The position numbers and the translations under genes were made by a program. The notes below the pieces were generated by a model. It had not been told where the DNA came from. It did no database searches and saw only the letters and a program-made list of their open reading frames with translations. A DNA stretch of 64,000 nucleotides. It comes from Microstegium vimineum. Its lineage: Eukaryota > Streptophyta > Magnoliopsida > Poales > Poaceae. This document shows positions 22,429 to 33,336 of the stretch, one piece after another. Position 1 is the stretch's first letter; the number at the start of each line of letters is the position of its first letter. The stretch is from contig CM039123.1 of assembly GCA_022036555.1 (NCBI GenBank), forward strand, positions 9,859,217 to 9,923,216, given 5' to 3'.

Positions 22429-23029
22429 TCTATACCTATTATTATATTAATAAAGAGGGCAAAATTTTAGCCTTTTTTTGGTCCGTCTTTCCCTAAATAA
22501 CTCCATGAATGTTCGTCTATGTCTATTTTAATACGGATTGTGTTCTACTCTAATACGAGTTGTCACTTGAAACTTACCAAAATTAAGAACCCAAGAGTCA
22601 TATCCGATTCCAAACGAATTGGGTCATGTAAGTGTGACCGAACTCATAATTCAAATCCAAGATCTCTAGATTCTAAGTAACCTGAATAGAATAGAATCTT
22701 AGTTCTAATTAAAATAAAAAATATATAAGGAAGTGTGTACATGGACTAATTAGACTTAATAGATTCATCTCGCAAATTAGACTCAATCTGTATAACAGGT
22801 TTTATAAGTAGTCTATATTTAATACTCCAAATTATTATCCAAATATACGATGTGACGGGTCTAAAGTTTAGACCCAAAGAAACAAACACTCCCTAAGCAT
22901 ATATATAGTCAAACAAGTAAGATATTTTTACATGTAAATCTTATCATGACTGGACACAGATCGACGATAATATCAAAGTCGAGAGAGAAAAAATGAATTC
23001 CCGTTGCAACGCACGAGCATATTTGCTAG
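22429..23029 (+). mobile_element. Non-autonomous Helitron (601 bp)
   Basis: The 5' end is TCTATACCTATTATTATATT after a host A. The 3' end is a hairpin around CCCGTTGCAACGCACGAG (one base off a perfect stem), then 8-11 bp, then CTAG followed by a host T. This is the TC...CTRR, A/T-insertion signature of Helitrons. There is no Rep/helicase ORF, so it depends on another element. Confidence 0.82.
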
Positions 23030-23819
23030 TAATAATAAATAACTTATATATAGAATACTTCTAACGGTCGAGAGAATTGCAAATGACTACTCGCTAATAC
23101 TTATTAAGTATGTAATACTCTTACGACTATGTCAAAAGACGCGGAAATTTTGGTTCTTCCGAGTCCTATTCCATACGCAAAATTCAATTTATAGTACTCA
23201 TTCATCACTCCGCCTATACAACTCGCAGTATGTTTGTTTTGTTGCTTGTTATATCCGACTTCCCCTCCTTTTATCCATTTATAATGCAACAAATATTTTT
23301 TTAGCAAGTTACATTTATTTGAATATTGGAGTTGAAGTTGAACGGATAGTTTTCAAAATTCTGGTTTGAGAGTTATATTAGGGTTCAACGCAGAGTTTTC
23401 ATGGACCAGTCTGCTTCGTACCCAGTTAAACTAAAAAAAAAAAATCTCCCACATCTTGCTCTCTTCATGCTCAAACCGCCGCCGCCAGGGACGCCCACTT
23501 CTCCGATCCTCCGTCATCGGCATGCCACAGCCACCCAAAAGTATATTTATCTCGCTCTTATTCCAGCTTGCGGATACATGTTTTTTAATCAACATATACA
23601 CGGTACGAACGCAACAAAACAGAACCATTTCTTTTTTATAAACATATACATACGTACAACTTGTGGATACACAATCACACGAACACGTAAAAACAGAGCG
23701 CACCACGGCGAACACAACCGCACGCTTATTCCATCTTCGGCTCCACATCGCAAACCACATCATTCACGTGTACGTACACAAACCTGACACAATATATAAT
23801 CACAAAGAGTAGCAGCACT
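23030..23819. other. 3' flank of the LTI65-like gene, no gene seen
   Basis: The left part is AT-rich. A weak frame at 23401-23787 (+) shows no recognisable domain. The part nearest 23819 is the likely 3' UTR of the minus-strand gene. Confidence 0.5.
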
Positions 23820-25965
23820 TCACATGGTATTCGTGTTCAGCTTCGCGCCGCCGATCTCCTCCCCGCGGATCACAGGCGGGGCGGCCTCTGCCGCATAGCC
23901 TTCCTTCACGTCTTTCCCTGCAACCCACAGAGCTCGTCTCTCGTCAGCTCTGCTAATGGCGAGTTCCTTCCGGCAAAAAAAAAAAAACAAAGTTACTATT
24001 GTTGCAACGTACTCCGTACCTGTGGCTGTGGTTGGCTGCACGGTCTCGGAGACCCGGTTCCCGCCGGTGAGCGACGTGACGGCCTCGCGGGCTTTGGTGA
24101 TCACCTGGCCGGGCGCCGGCACGCGCTGCGCCACCGTGCCCCCGACGTCCTCCTTCCGCCGCTGCACGGCGCCGGAGATGGCCTCGCTGAGCGCGCGGTC
24201 CTCGTCACCCGGACGGAGCTTCTCGGCGATGAAACCCGTAACGGTCACCCCCTTGTCCTGCCCGCCGCCGGCGCCGCCGGGGGTGGCCGTGTCCTGCTGT
24301 GCGCCGACCCCGGGCGTCGCCGTGCCGGCCGACTGCGTGGCCTGCTGTACCTTGCCCGCCACGGCGGTGCCGACGCCGGCCACCTTCTCGTACACGGTGC
24401 TCGCCAGCTGCTTGCCGTACTCCGTGGTGCCGGCAGCCGCGGACTTGATCTTGTCCGTGTAGCCCGCCGGCGTCGCGGTGTTGGTCGCGGCGTCCGTGGA
24501 ACCTGGGCGGCGTCCTTCCACTCCTCAGCAGCGCCGGTGTCCGACACCGGCGGCATTGCCTCGCTGTGTGCGCCGCCTTCCGCCTTCGCCGAGCACTCCT
24601 GCGGACGGAGGCTGGGCGCGACGGCGGTGCCGACGCCGGCCACCTTGTCGTACACGGTGGACGCCAGCTGCTTGCCGTACCCAGTGGTGCCCGCGGCCGC
24701 CGACCTGATCTTATCCGTGTACCCCGCGCCTCGCGTGCTCGTCGCGTCCGTGTCCATGGCCTCGGGGGCGTCCCTCCACTCCTCCGAACCGGCGGTGTTC
24801 GACGCCGGCGGCACCGCCTCCTCTGCGCGTTGCTCGTCGTCGCGCTTCCCCACGCCCACAGCGGTGCTGACGCCGGCGACCTTCTCGTACACCGTACTCG
24901 CCAGCTTCTTGCCGTACTCCGTGGTGCCGACCGCCGCGTTCTTGAGCCTGTCCGTGTAGCTAGCGCCGCCACCCGCGGTACCCGCGGCCTCGTCTTTCCA
25001 CTCCTCTGCTTTGGCGCCCTTCTTGCCCGCGCCCACGTGCGCCGGGTCGTCGTCGGACAAGCTCATGGTCTCGAACTGCCGCACCACGGGCGTCGTGCCG
25101 ATGTCCTCACCCTCTGCAACCGGAAGGGAACGTGTCAAGTGCCAACGCAACACGACGAGCAGAGTGCGAAAAAAGACATGATCGAGTGGCGTTCGGCGTG
25201 TGACTGCCATACCTCGCGCGGCGGGCGTCGTGGACCGCGGCGCCGCCGGATCCTCGACGACGGGGCCGCCGATGTCACCGAGCCGTACCCGAGGCGCGGC
25301 GCCGTCGCCCTCCACCTCCTGCACGGACGGTGTCCACGCCGGCTGGTCGTACTTGGCGACGAGGTCCGCCGGTGCCCTCTCCGACTCGTACACTGCAGAC
25401 GGATCGCGCGCGCGCGCACGTAAATACACACACACACCACACACAAAAAAGACTTGGAACATGTGCAGCAGCCGGTGAACAGGTGGGAGCACTCTTACTT
25501 GGCGCGCCGTGCACGTCGGGGTCGGACTCCATGACGACGGGCTTGTCCTCGACGTCGTCCATGTAGCCGCCTTTCTCCAGCGCGGCCTCCCTCTCCACAG
25601 CGTCCTCCTCCGCCTCCTCGGTGCTGTCGCTGCCGGCGTCCGCTGCGTCCCCCACGCGCTCGCCGCCAACGCCGTGCTCACCGTCGTGGGCGTGGCCGTG
25701 GCCGGCGAGGGTGTTCTTGATCTTTTTCACCTTCTCCTTGACCTTCTTCAGCACCGGCTTGTGCTGCTTCTCGTCGCGGTGCAGCTGGGCCTGGCCCCCG
25801 GCTCCGTCGCCCTCCACTGCACGCACGCGCAGCATCGATCACAGAGTAATAAGGTGTACAGTAAGAGAGAACGCGTAGTGCAGACTAGCGATCGGTGAGT
25901 AACGTAACTCAACCTTCGCCGGTGTTCCGGAGGCCGACGTCCATCGCCGGAGCGTCCATCGCCAT
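23820..25965 (-). CDS. LTI65: LTI65/RD29B-like low-temperature and ABA-induced protein, frameshifted
   Basis: Five exons, 25914-25965, 25499-25816, 25213-25392, 24020-25113 and 23820-23917, all with GT-AG introns. The N-terminus has a His/Lys-rich region (LKKVKEKVKKIKN, then GHGHAHDGEHG). A short YDQPAWTP segment follows. Three ~35-residue repeats, YTDK.KSAAAGTTEYGKQLA-type followed by STVYEKVAGV, are encoded at about 24857-24961, 24621-24725 and 24361-24464. The C-terminal EKLRPGDEDRALSEAISG segment is the conserved PGEED-type motif of LTI65/LTI78 proteins. These are hydrophilic stress proteins induced by cold, drought and ABA. The exons sum to 1742 nt, one short of a whole number of codons, and the frame breaks at about 24500-24510. 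As read, translation would stop near 24245 (about 472 residues) without the PGEED motif. Either a real lesion or a base error. Confidence 0.85.
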
Positions 25966-26134
25966 CGACACGTCGCGACCTTTGACCGATGGAACTGGTG
26001 GAGCTCGCGATCGAAGATGACAGGCTGACAGAACAGGTGTTTTTGGGATCGTGATCGGTGGTCCTGAATCTCTGCCTGCGTATAGCGAGGTTTGATTGGC
26101 AATGGCAAGAGTTGGTGCGGCGGTGAGGGACTGG

Positions 26135-26243
26135 ACCGACGAGGAGAGGATATAATAGGAGCGGGCCGCCGGGCCGGGGAGGCGAAGGAGGCCACCTCGA
26201 CGCACACGTGGTCATGGCGCGTGAGTGCGGGCGGACGCGTGGC
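26135..26243. promoter_or_regulatory. ABRE/CE3/DRE-like promoter motifs of the LTI65-like gene
   Basis: ACCGAC (DRE/CRT core, CBF/DREB site) lies at 26135-26140, CACGTG with a following G (G-box/ABRE) at 26205-26210, and ACGCGTGGC (CE3-like coupling element) at 26235-26243. A TATA-like TATTATATCC on the minus strand lies near 26148-26157. The set is what is known for ABA- and cold-responsive LTI/RD29 promoters and fits the gene's identity. The DRE core lies downstream of the TATA-like box, so its role is less certain. Confidence 0.55.
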
Positions 26244-27546
26244 GGGCGCAGGAACTGCCGTGCTTCGGTTGGATCTGGGCAGGGAGAAGCGACTGGAAGG
26301 CAATACTGGAATATGGAATTGAATGATCATGCTTGATGAGATGTCGTGGCGGGGATTTGGACTTGGACGCGGGGCATGCAACCCCCCGCCGCCGTGCCGC
26401 GACGATCCTAGGCCTGTCGGTGTACCGTGTTTCTGTGTTTGGGTGAGGCCGGTTGAACCATGATTTCTGCTCGGACCTGGACCTGGCACCTGGGCTGGGC
26501 TGGGCTGGGCTTAATTTGTTCTCTCCTATATACCCGGCGAGCTGTTTCATCCACTTTGCTGGACGCTGTGGCCTGTGCGCAACCTGTTTCACTTCGCTAG
26601 ACTCTTTCTCCGGTGGGCTGTGCCGGCGCGACCTGCTTCATGGGGGGAATTCTTTCTTTCTTTCTTTCTTTTATTTTATGATGACACGCGTATGGGGAAC
26701 TTTCTTTCTGTACTCCCAATTGCGCTTGTCTTGGGTGGCCGTGCCACGGCCAGTCGGCCACTGCTTCGAGGTTCGAGCCAACGCACCAAGCAACAAGTAA
26801 CCGGCGCACCAGGGTACACAGGGCGGATATTGCATCGGACTCACCTACATATATGAATATTAGTAGAGCATGGAAATATCTAGTGATCAAGTACAATTGA
26901 GCTTGAGTTAGCGAAGGAGTTCTTGCACGAGTTTTTGCGCTGCCTCAAGTTTAAAATGTACACACGGCTGCCCTATGTTGGCGGAGGCAGCAATATGGCA
27001 AGCTCTTGCGGCTACCATACCTAAAATTCATACAAAATACTTAATATATGTATTATGTATTAGTAAATATACATAAAATACATACATTAATGCGTTATAT
27101 AAGCATGCATGTTAGCACTTATAAACACTTCGCCACACCTAAAATATTTCTGCTTCCGCCATTAATTCATTCGTACTATTAGATGAATTTTTATGCGCAT
27201 CTAAGGGGGGGGGGGGGGGGGGGGGGGCTACCGTGCATTTGGTAGTACAACGTCAGCCTATAAGGTGCGGTAGCACTGAGCTCTTCCTTTTCCATCAAAT
27301 TATGTTTATTAATTTCAACAGTGAATATGTCTGGAGTGTGTTTATTGGGAGTTGTAAGTGGTGATACCTTTTTTTTTTCGAAAACTAGGTCAAAAAACAT
27401 TTTGTCATTGGATGATACTAGAACTATAATTTGGAATGTATAGAGCTGGAAGCATATTCGACTACATCTGAAGTCTATACTTAACGGATGCTGTCATGGG
27501 ATTTGTACTAGTCAAATCTAAACAGTGTTAATGCTGAAAATTATAT
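26244..27546. other. Intergenic, simple repeats only
   Basis: It contains a short TTTC repeat (about 26650-26675) and a G23 run (27205-27227). The remainder is distal promoter and AT-rich spacer with no supported gene. Confidence 0.5.
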
Positions 27547-27830
27547 TTCAGTTGCCTACTTTTTTGAGAGTACACAGTACAACGCAGACACTCAATACGC
27601 ACGCACACTCTTGTACTAGTCAAATCTAAACGGACGCACGCACACTTGCCCCTACGAACACACGCACGCAAATCCTACCCCTATGAGCACCTTCGAAGGA
27701 CTGAGCCGGAAAATTCTGGAATAAATCCAGAATAAAGTGTCGCACCCAGGATTTGAACCCTGGGTGGGAGCCCCCCAACCAATGATCTTTGTCATTGCGC
27801 CGTGAACCCCTTGACTTCAGTTGCCTACTT
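27547..27830 (-). mobile_element. tRNA-derived SINE (Au/p-SINE type) with 15-bp target duplications
   Basis: A perfect 15-bp direct repeat, TTCAGTTGCCTACTT, lies at 27547-27561 and 27816-27830. Between them the minus strand reads a box-A-like start, a B-box region (GGGTTCAAATCC), a TTTATTCTGGATTTATTCCAG segment and a body with CGGCTCAGTCCTTCGAAGG and CTCATAGGGGTAGG. It ends in a run of A (T on the + strand, from 27562). This is the layout of grass Au-family SINEs. A 21-bp piece of the left flank is repeated inside it at 27611-27631. Confidence 0.85.
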
Positions 27831-27905
27831 GTTCTCTGTTATTTATTTAGTTAATTAAAAAGCTTATGTTTCTTATACAAAATATATTGTGTATCTTATT
27901 ATAAG

Positions 27906-28288
27906 ACAAGTCTATGGTCACAAGAGCCTTAGTAGCACCTTAGGTCCTAGGTTTGACTCTTTTGTGGAAACAGATATTCTAGGATTTAACGATGTTTTGT
28001 AATTTTAATGGTAGGCCACGTTTTCGTTGATGATAGTGAGACGTCTGTAATGACTTCGTCATTCTCGATGCCTATGATGACTTCACCAAACTCGGATTTC
28101 TTGGGCTTCATCGAAGGTTTGTGTGTGTGCATTCATACAGACAAGTGCGCACGCGTGGTAACTGGCAACTTTGTCACTCTCAAAAATTTGTCGGTCCAAT
28201 CTTCAAAGGTTTGTGTGCGTGAGTTTGTAGGGAAGAGTATGCATGTGTTGCCAATGTCTGAGTTGTATATTGTGTAAGAAAAAATATC
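27906..28288 (+). mobile_element. Second SINE-like element, opposite orientation
   Basis: The segment has a tRNA-like head (GGTCACAAGAGCC ... GTCCTAGGTTTGACTC), then AGGATTTAACGATG, GACGTCTGTAATGACTTCGT and GTGTGTGCATTCATACAGA. It ends GTATATTGTGTAAGAAAAAA. These phrases parallel the p-SINE/Au body and tail. Flanks TATCTTATTATA and TATCTCATTCAA may be a decayed target duplication. A 90-codon frame at 28008-28277 lies wholly within and is not a gene. Confidence 0.55.
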
Positions 28289-28497
28289 TCATTCAATATT
28301 TGTTCACCGATGTCTGTATATAAGAAATCAACATAAGTCTAGTTGTCGCAGCCAGACACCCTCACAGGCTCACAGCAAATGAGGCCCATCAACTTCGCAA
28401 CGTGGGCCTAGTCAGTTTTGAGTTGGCCCACAAGGTCCTGATGGATCTGATAGATGTTCCAACTCCATTATTAGCGTCTGTCTTCATTTAAACCCTA

Positions 28498-28725
28498 TTT
28501 TCTTTGTCCCTAAATAACATTAATTTTATTTTTTATATAAGTTTAACAAAATTTATAAAAAATATATGTAACATTTTTATATCTAATTAAATTTATTATA
28601 AAAATAGATTCAACAATCTATCTAATGAAATTAATTGTGTATCATAAATATTAGTTTTTTATATAAAAATAATCAAAGTTATTTTTCAAAAAACAAGAAC
28701 AATGGCTATTTAGGGACGAAGGAAG
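28498..28725. mobile_element. Stowaway-like MITE (228 bp), diverged
   Basis: The ends TTTTCTTTGTCCCTAAATA and TATTTAGGGACGAAGGAAG are inverted repeats close to the CTCCCTCCGTCC consensus. TA lies on both sides (28496-28497 and 28726-28727). The interior is AT-rich and non-coding. Confidence 0.8.
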
Positions 28726-28727
28726 TA

Positions 28728-29597
28728 TGTGTGCAAGAAAAAGAAAAATACTCCCATAAAAATTATAAAATGTTCTTGTATAGATACATAATAAACATAT
28801 TTTTATAGACAATCAAAATATCTTATAATTTAAAATAAATTGAGTATTATTTTTTAAGATTCTAGACTAGATAATGTTGAATAAATGGGCTTGACCCATA
28901 TTTTAATAATCTAATAAATCCTAGTCTCATAGTATATGTTATGTTGCATTATAGTATAGTCTCATGCGAGATATTGACTATAAGTTGACTCAGCTTAAAT
29001 AGATGAACTTCATGTGCACCAATTGAGAAGTTGAGGGGAGGTTGACTGGGTGCCACACGCGCGCGCCGCCGCCGCCGTCGAGGCGAGCCGTGGAAAAGGA
29101 AACACCAATCATCAATCAATGTTGTAACGTCAGACTTGAAGGGAATTGATTTCCCGAGATTCAAGCCTGTCCGTTGGTTTTCATTCCCCGCACCCGTCTA
29201 TCTCCTTTCTATAACTTTGCGACATTTCTTCTCGGTCGAATAGCATTTGATTCTTCCCCATCTACCTTTCTGTGAGAACCCATCCACCTTTTTGTAAGAA
29301 CACGAAGAGCAGGCCTCTGGAACCTCTGCTTCGCAGAGACGTCTACTCGGGCGTGCGGCGCAATCAGGTTTTTCGGGAGCGTTGTCGCGAATGCTCGTCT
29401 TCTTCCTGGCGGAGTTCTTATTCCCGGTAATGGAGCCACTAGTGCCTCCAACACATGTCCCTCCGCAGGGTATATCTTTATACCCTGTTCTATTCGTGTT
29501 CTTATTTCTATACCTCTCTGATAGCAGTAATAATATTACACACGTGCACATATCTGCTGTCACATATTTAATATTGTTTTTCTGGATTAAATTAAAC
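28728..29597. other. Spacer left of the copia element, no gene seen
   Basis: AT-rich to 28980, then a short GC block (CGCGCGCCGCCGCCGCCG near 29060). The part after about 29380 may be the leader of the copia element, but no LTR end or primer-binding site could be recognised. Confidence 0.4.
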
Positions 29598-32500
29598 ATG
29601 AAAATGCCTAATTTTCCTACAATCCAAAAACCTGATTATAGGTAATTTTCTGTTAGAGGTTTTGATGCTGCGCTCAAACCAAATGATTTTGATGGTACCA
29701 ATTTCAAGAGGTGGCGTGCAAAAATGATATTGTGGCTTACTGCCATGAATTGCTATTACGCCGCACAGGGGAAGCCCGAACAGTATACTCCTGATGAGGA
29801 GAAACGGTTCGAGGCGGCCGATAACCTGTTTCGAGGCGCCGTAGTTAGCGCAATTCATGCCAAGTATGAGGACAATTATATCATTTGCACGACCGCCAAA
29901 GAATTATGGGATGCTCTTGAGGCTCAGTTTGGTGTTTCTGATGCTAGGAGTGAGTTGCACCTCATGGAGCAGTTGTATGACTACAAGATAGTTGATAACC
30001 ATCCAATAGTGGAACATGCTCATGAGATACATGCACTAGCAAAAGAACTCGAACAATTTCCCTGTGTTTTACCTGACAAGTTCGTGGCCTGCGGTATTAT
30101 CGCTAAGTTGCCACTTTCTTTGAAGGATTTTGCTACTTCTCTAAAACACAAGAGAAAAGAGTTTAGCGTTGCTGAACTTATTGAAACTCTTGATGTTGAA
30201 GAGAAGGCGAGAGCAAAAATACACACGTGGAAAGGGAATGGAGTCTTCTGTAGCCAACATGGTACAGAAGAAAAATAATAATTCATCCCGTAATAATAAG
30301 AAGAAGAACAAGCAAGAGAACGACTCAAAACCAAAACAAACAACCACTTTTAAGAAGAAGAAGGAAGGAGCTTGTTTTGTTTGTGATAGCAACCAACATT
30401 GGGCAGGTTCGTGCCCAGACCGCAAATTTTAGCAAGAAAAGAAATCTGCAAATATGGTTATTAGTCAAACAGAGGGAGAAACATCTGGGTACGGTAATTC
30501 TTTACCTACTGTTCTTTCAGTTTGTCATTCGCCTGAGTGGTGGATGGACAGTGGTGCTAATATTCATGTGTGTGCTGATGTTTCTTTGTTTTCTTCTTAT
30601 CAGGTCGGCGAGACTGGAGCCTTGCTGATGGGGAATGGATCACATGCGCATGTTCTTGGTGTTGGTACAGTCAATCTGAAGTTTACTTCGGAAAAGACGG
30701 TGCGATTAAAGAACGTGCAACATGTCCCCTCCATAAAAAAAGAATCTAGTTAGCGGCTCTCAATTATGTCGAGATGGTTAGAAAATTGTGCTTGGGGCTA
30801 ATAAATATGTACTGTCGAAGTATGGAACATTTATTGGTAAAGGTTATGACAGCGGAGGCTTGTTCCGCTTTTCTTTGCATGATGATGTGTGTAATAATGT
30901 TGTGAACAATGCTATTATTTTAGATGAGTCTAATATTTGGCATTCACGACTTTTTCATGTAAACTTTGGTTGTTTATCGCGGCTAGCAAATCTTAATTTA
31001 ATTCTGAAATTTAACTTAGTCAAAAGTTCTAAGAGCCATGTATGCGTACAATCAAAGCAACCTCGCAAGCCTCACAAGGCTGCTGAGGCGAGGAACTTGG
31101 CACCATTAGAACTAGTCAATTCCGATCTATGCGAGATGAATAGTGAGTTGACTAAAGGTGGCAAAAGATACTTCATGACCTTTATATATGATTGTACTAG
31201 ATTTTGCTATGTGTTCTTATTAAAAACAAAAGATGAAGCGTTACATTATTTTAAGACCTATAAAGTTGAAGTAGAAAATCAACTTGAGAGGAAATTAAAC
31301 GGTTAAGATCCGATCGAGGCGGAGAATACTTTTTAAATGAATTTTCTGAATTCTCCGTAGAACATGTAATTATTCATGAAAGGACACCTCCATACTCACC
31401 ACGATCCAATGGGATTGCCGAAAGAAAGAACCGCACTCTAACTGAGTTGGTTAATGCCATGTTAGAGACAATGGGCTATCAAAGGAATGGTGGGATGAAG
31501 CTATTTTGACTGCATGTCATGTCCCGAATAGAGTTCCTACAAAAAATAAATAAATTACACCATTCGAGGAATGGGAGAAGAAAAGATTAAATCTCTCTTA
31601 TTTGTGCACTTGGGGTTGTTTGGCCAAAATGAATATGCCAATAAAGAAGAAGCGCAAACTCGGACCTAAAATTGTTGATTATGTGTTCCTTGGTTATGCT
31701 ATTCACAGCGTTGGCTATAGGTTCTTAATAATTAATTCTGGAGTACCTGACATGTATGTTGGTACTATATTGGAATCCAGAGATGCTACATTTTTTGAGA
31801 ATGAATTTCCAATGAAGAAAGAACCTAGCACTTCTAATCATGATTCTGTAATTTCCCACGAGCATTTTATTCTGATAGAACAAAATGAGGAACCCCATGT
31901 GCATGATCCAGTAGAAGATACCTCTATAGTCACTCGAAAGAGTAAGAGACAGAGCACTACAAAGTCTTTTGGTGATGACTATATTGTGTACCTTGTGGAT
32001 GACACACCAACGAGCATTGAAGAGACATATTCCTCCCCTCATGCTGACTCTTGGAAGGAAGCAGTAAGGAGTGAGATGGATTCAATTATGTCTAATGGAA
32101 CTTGGGAAATTGTTGAACATCCTTATGGTTGTAAACCTATAGGATGCAAATGGGTGTTCAAGAAAAAGCTTAGGCCTGATGGTACAATTGAGAGGTACAA
32201 GACAAGGCTTGTGGCCAATGGTTATAACCAGAAAGAAGGAGAGGATTTCTTTGATACTTATTCACCTGTTGATCGCTTGACCACAATTCAACTGCTACTT
32301 TCTTTGGTAGCCTCTCATGGTCTTATCGTTCATCAGATGGATGTTAAGATAACTTTCCTTAATGGAGAGTTAGATGAGGAGATCTATATGGATGAACCAG
32401 ATGGATTTGTAACAAATGGTCATGAAGACATGGTGTGTAAATTATTGAAGTCTCTATATGGCCTCAAACAAACTCCTAAGCAATGGCACGAGAAGTTCGA

Positions 32501-32817
32501 CAGAACTTTAACATCTGCTGACTTTATTGTAAATGAAGCTGACTAATGCGTGTATTATTGGTATGGTGGGGGTGAAGGTGTAATATTGTGTTTATATGTT
32601 GATGACATATTAATTTTGGGAACTAGCCTTGATGTGATCAAGGAGGTTAAGGAATTTTTGTCTAGCAACTTTTAGATGAAAGATTTGGGAGAAGCTGAAG
32701 TTATTCTTAATGTCAAGCTACTAAAGGAAGGTGATGGTGGGGTTACTCTTATGCAATCTCACTATGTGGAAAAAATCTTAAGTCGCTTTGGGTATAGTGA
32801 CTGTCAGACTGCTCCTA
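29598..32817 (+). mobile_element. Degenerate Ty1/copia element (gag-PR-IN-RT)
   Basis: Domains follow copia order. Gag covers about 29598-30432 with a CX2CX4HX4C zinc knuckle (CFVCDSNQHWAGSC). Protease shows WWMDSGANIH at about 30540. GAG-pre-integrase and integrase core cover about 30920-31500, with the ERKNRTLTEL phrase near 31420. Reverse transcriptase covers about 32050-32800, including RYKTRLVANGYNQKEG, QMDVKITFLNGEL and the catalytic YVDD near 32597. The reading frame is broken many times: stops at 29643-29645, 30430-30432, 30751-30753, 32544-32546 and 32673-32675, and frame changes near 30240, 31300 and 31500. RNase H is missing because a CACTA end begins at about 32819. No LTRs were found. 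Confidence 0.88.
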
Positions 32818-32818
32818 C

Positions 32819-33236
32819 ACACTACTACAGAATTCTTAACCGAGGCGGGCGTTTTTGCTTTATCACGGCGGGCAAACAGGGCCACTTCGGTGGTGTGGTC
32901 ACGGTTAATGGAGCATTAACCGAAGCGGGCAGGTTTGCCCGCTGCGGTTAATTGATTAACTGAAGCGGGCACTGTAACGTGTCCGCCGCGGCTAATGGAT
33001 TTACTGCAGCGGGCGTTGTAACCTGCCCGCTGTGGTTAATGAATTAACCGTAGCGGACCTAATACTATGCCCGCCTCGGTAATTTTAAAAAAATAAAAAT
33101 AAAATAAAAACAGGATACAACAGTTTTAGGATTCAAATTCAATCCACATTTCACAGATATAAACACAATACATCCACAGATCCACAGATATATACACAAG
33201 ACATCCATATGCATTCACTTAATTGTATATATACAT
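32819..33236 (+). mobile_element. Left end of a CACTA transposon inserted in the copia element
   Basis: The end reads CACTACTACAGAATTC, followed by repeats of TTAACCGAGGCGGGC, TTAACCGAAGCGGGC, TTACTGCAGCGGGCG and the reverse forms GCCCGCTGTGGTTAA and GCCCGCCTCGGTAA. This is a textbook CACTA subterminal array. The element runs into the assembly gap and the right end is not seen. Confidence 0.85.
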
Positions 33237-33336
33237 NNNNNNNNNNNNNNNNNNNNNNNNNNNNNNNNNNNNNNNNNNNNNNNNNNNNNNNNNNNNNNNN
33301 NNNNNNNNNNNNNNNNNNNNNNNNNNNNNNNNNNNN
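33237..33336. other. Assembly gap (100 N)
   Basis: Exactly 100 undetermined bases, the usual placeholder for a gap of unknown size. Continuity of the CACTA element across it cannot be judged. Confidence 0.99.

Noticed and set aside
24205..25446. Several long frames on both strands over the LTI65-like gene
   Set aside because: They are alternative frames of a GC-rich repetitive exon. The spliced minus-strand model explains the region.
27730..27810. tRNA gene suggested by a B-box-like sequence
   Set aside because: It is the tRNA-derived head of a SINE, with target duplications on both sides and no full cloverleaf.
28008..28277. 90-codon frame as a gene
   Set aside because: It lies inside the second SINE-like element and has no domain.
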